The notes beneath the pieces are model-generated. The model had not been told where the DNA came from. It searched no databases and saw nothing but the letters and a program-made list of their open reading frames with translations. A stretch of 6,879 nt of DNA from CAZRIT01 sp964600225 (GTDB taxonomy: Bacteria > Bacillota > Clostridia > Christensenellales > CAG-138), in contig CAZRIT010000081.1 in NCBI GenBank assembly GCA_964600225.1, forward strand, positions 1 through 6,879, written 5' to 3'. Below, one piece after another: positions 4,887 through 6,879 of the stretch (positions are counted from its first letter, which is position 1; every line of letters begins with the position of its first letter). The position numbers and the translations under genes were made by a program.

Positions 4887-6879
4887 ATATGCAGATTTCT
4901 ATATCGATTACGCTGATGGCACGACCAAGTTTTCCGACGGGCAGAACTTTGGCATGGTCAACCGCGGCGATGTGGTTACGGTGCGGCTGCGTCTGCCGCA
5001 GGAACCGATTCTGGACGATGCGGTGCTCACCTTTTTCATCTATCACAGTGTAACACAGGTGCGCTGCGGCGATGTGCTGCTGGATGCGTATGGCGCGGAT
5101 ATTGCCGCAAGGGGCGATATGGTCAGCAGTCACTATTTTCTTGTGCCGATACCTGACGAGGCATGGGGTGGAGAGATCACCATTACGCTCAACGTCACCG
5201 AAAACGGTGCGTTCAACCGCGTGAAGAACCTGGGCATCTATCCCAAGCAACATGCCTACGAGTATTTCATCGATATGGATATCGTGGGCTTTCTGGTCGG
5301 TTCGTCGCTGCTGCTGGTCGGGCTGATGGCGCTTGCCGTGTTCCTGATGATCGGCAGGTTTTCCACGGCCAGCCGCAAGGGCATCTACATCTCCGCCTTT
5401 GCCATCCTTGCATCCGCGTGGATACTGACCAAGACGGGCGTGCAGCACCTGTTTGGGTTCGACGGGTATGCCTTGACGCAGATGGAGTTTGTGGCGGCGT
5501 TCACCATGGTGCTACCAATACTGCTGTGGGCTTATGAAACGCAGGAGAAGGGTACGCGGATGCGCGGCGTCCTCTGCGGCGCGGTGCTGGTCAACGGCGC
5601 GTTCTTTGTTGTGGCGACCGTGCTGCACCTGACCAACGTGCTGCACTATTGCGCCACGCTGCTGCTTTCCAACTGCCTCACCTTTGTCAGCGGCGTGCTG
5701 TTGATGGTGTTTGCCGTGCGCAGGCGCACGCGCGGCAGCGATTCGGACAGGGTATTCTTCAGCGGCATGGTGATCCTGTTTTCAACGGGCCTGTTCGACC
5801 TGCTGCGCATGAATATTTACAAGTACCTGCCGTCGCTGTTCAAAAAATCCCTGCCATCGGTGCTGGCCATGGGCATGCTGTTTTTCATCATCTACATGCT
5901 CTGTTCCTACCTGATGGAGACAAAAGAGAAGCAAAAAAGGCTGATCACCGCGCAGGTGGAGGCGGAAAACCGCAGCAGGATGCTTGATAGCACGCCCGCA
6001 GGCATCTGTCGGCTGGAAACGGATGAACGGCTTACCATCAGCGCGGCCAACGATATGTTCTACGATATCATCGGTTACACGCCGCAGGAGCTGTCCGATG
6101 CGGGCTATACAAGCGTGCTTGCCGCGCTGGGGGAAGAAGGGCGTCAAAAGCTGCTTGAAACTTACGAGACGCTGATGCGAAGCGGAGACACCGCGGGCGA
6201 GCTGGAGCTGTCGGTGCCGTCCGCGGACGGAGGCAGCCGCACCGTTTTTGCGCGCTACTTCTATGACCGCACAGGCAGCGGAAAGATCACCGTCAACGTC
6301 ATCGATATCACCGACCGAAAACGCATGGAGGAGGAGCTGCGCGTCAGCGAAAAACGCTATAAGCTCGCGCTGACGCAGAGCGGTAAGGTGTTCTTCTTCG
6401 ATGTACCAACGCGCACCATGCGCCTCTCCGACGAGCTGGCCCAAGCGTTCGGTCTGCCGACGGAGGTGGACAACATGCCCGAAAACTTTATTTCGCTTGG
6501 ATTGGTGGAGCCGCGCAGCGTGGAGAACTACCGCAATTTCTNNNNNNNNNNGCAGGGGAACCGTCGGGCGAAACTATCATATCCTGCCACATGCGCAACA
6601 GCCCCGAGCAGGTGCTGTGGTACAAAATTGCCTTCACTTCCGTATTCGATACCGCAGGCGTGCCGCAATCCGCCATCATTACCTATGACGATCTGCAGGC
6701 GCAGCGCGCCGGAGAGATTGCGGGCGCGTGGAAGCAGCTCAATTTGGTCTCCATGCCCGAACGCGAGTATGCCGTTGCGGAATACAATTTGACCCAAAAC
6801 CGCATTTTGAGCCAAATTGGCGGCCTGTTTGCCAAAATGCCCGATTTTTTGACGGGCTTTGACGAGATATCGCGGTTCG
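4762..6879 (+). CDS. 7TMR-DISM-like receptor with PAS domains, 3'-partial and interrupted by an assembly gap
   Basis: This is a membrane signalling receptor. Up to the gap 593 complete codons are readable. An N-terminal membrane helix lies near residues 12-31. A beta-rich extracytoplasmic domain follows at ~35-168, with a jelly-roll-like pattern (GDVVTVRLRLP, then VPIPDEAWGGEITITLNV), plausibly a ligand-binding fold. Seven helices follow near 172-197, 206-224, 238-258, 267-290, 295-320, 329-350 and 364-386, then a coiled coil (~385-408). PAS1 spans ~405-518 and ends in the usual DITDRKRMEEELR linker, and PAS2 starts near 531. After the N run the true frame begins at 6552 (AGEPSGETIISCHMRN, then VLWYKIAFTSVFD) and completes PAS2. 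Another segment (SMPEREYAVAEYNLTQNRIL) leads to the window edge with no stop. Relatives commonly end in GGDEF/EAL or kinase domains, but the output domain is not in the window. It has its own promoter. Confidence 0.82.
6542..6551. other. Scaffold gap (10 N) inside PAS2 of the receptor gene
   Basis: Ten N bases follow the F codon of residue 593 plus one base. Upstream the coding frame starts at positions of the form 3n+1, and downstream the sensible protein frame starts at 6552 (3n). The real missing length must therefore be 2 modulo 3, so ten is a placeholder. Aligning with a typical PAS spacing suggests only about 4-5 missing residues (11 or 14 bases). Reading straight through the N run gives a nonsense tail ending at a stop near 6792, which should be ignored. 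Confidence 0.85.

Noticed and set aside
4819..5448. Minus-strand open frames opposite the receptor (also 5782-6444 and 4279-4782)
   Set aside because: All are antisense shadows with His/Gln/Arg-rich translations and no plausible domain or ribosome binding context.
6552..6792. C-terminal tail obtained by reading through the N run in the upstream frame
   Set aside because: The translation is nonsense (Cys/Pro/Arg/Ser-rich) and ends at a stop, while the neighbouring frame gives clear PAS sequence. It is an artefact of the placeholder gap length.

Overview
The window looks like part of a GC-rich (by eye, well over half G+C) genome of a low-GC-phylum relative, most likely a class Clostridia / gut-type Firmicute. 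The reasons are strong AGGAGG-type ribosome binding sites, near-consensus sigma-A promoters (two perfect TATAAT boxes), lantibiotic-immunity-type ABC genes, and a 7TM-PAS sensor of a kind common in Lachnospiraceae and Oscillospiraceae. A run of 10 N shows that it comes from a draft or metagenomic scaffold. The organism assignment is inference from gene content only.

Layout. Positions 1-85 hold no gene, only a very strong GC-rich hairpin (40-71) that probably terminates the leftward operon. Positions 86-2473 (minus strand) are a three-gene operon: an ATPase (1571-2473), then permease 1 (825-1574), then permease 2 (86-820). The genes overlap by 4 bases or are 4 bases apart. The ATPase carries a Glu where most ABC proteins have the Q-loop Gln (an 'E-loop'). 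With two ~245-residue, six-helix permeases this marks a LanFEG/CprABC-type transporter, which protects cells from lantibiotics or similar cell-wall-active peptides.

Positions 2474-2650 are a divergent control region. It has three CCTTA direct repeats at 22- and 11-base phasing, a promoter with perfect TATAAT for the rightward genes, and good ribosome binding sites on each side. Positions 2651-4617 (plus strand) are an OmpR-family response regulator and a histidine kinase that overlap by ATGA. The likely circuit is that the kinase senses an antimicrobial peptide or envelope signal, the phosphorylated regulator binds the CCTTA repeats, and the divergent ABC operon is switched on. No lantibiotic precursor or modification gene is visible, so this appears to be an orphan resistance/immunity module.

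Positions 4618-4761 contain a second, independent near-consensus promoter, an AT-rich palindrome just upstream of it, and a very strong ribosome binding site that oddly fits an out-of-frame ATG better than the annotated start. From 4762 to the right edge runs a large receptor of 7TMR-DISM type: N-terminal membrane segment, extracytoplasmic beta-rich domain, seven membrane helices, coiled coil, PAS, PAS. The N run at 6542-6551 breaks it only by placeholder length. The true frame resumes at 6552 and is still open at 6879, so the gene is partial and its output domain lies outside the window.

Nothing here is clearly a new class of system. The parts most worth checking are the phased-repeat operator, the orphan E-loop transporter with its own two-component system, and the start and gap problems in the 7TM receptor gene.
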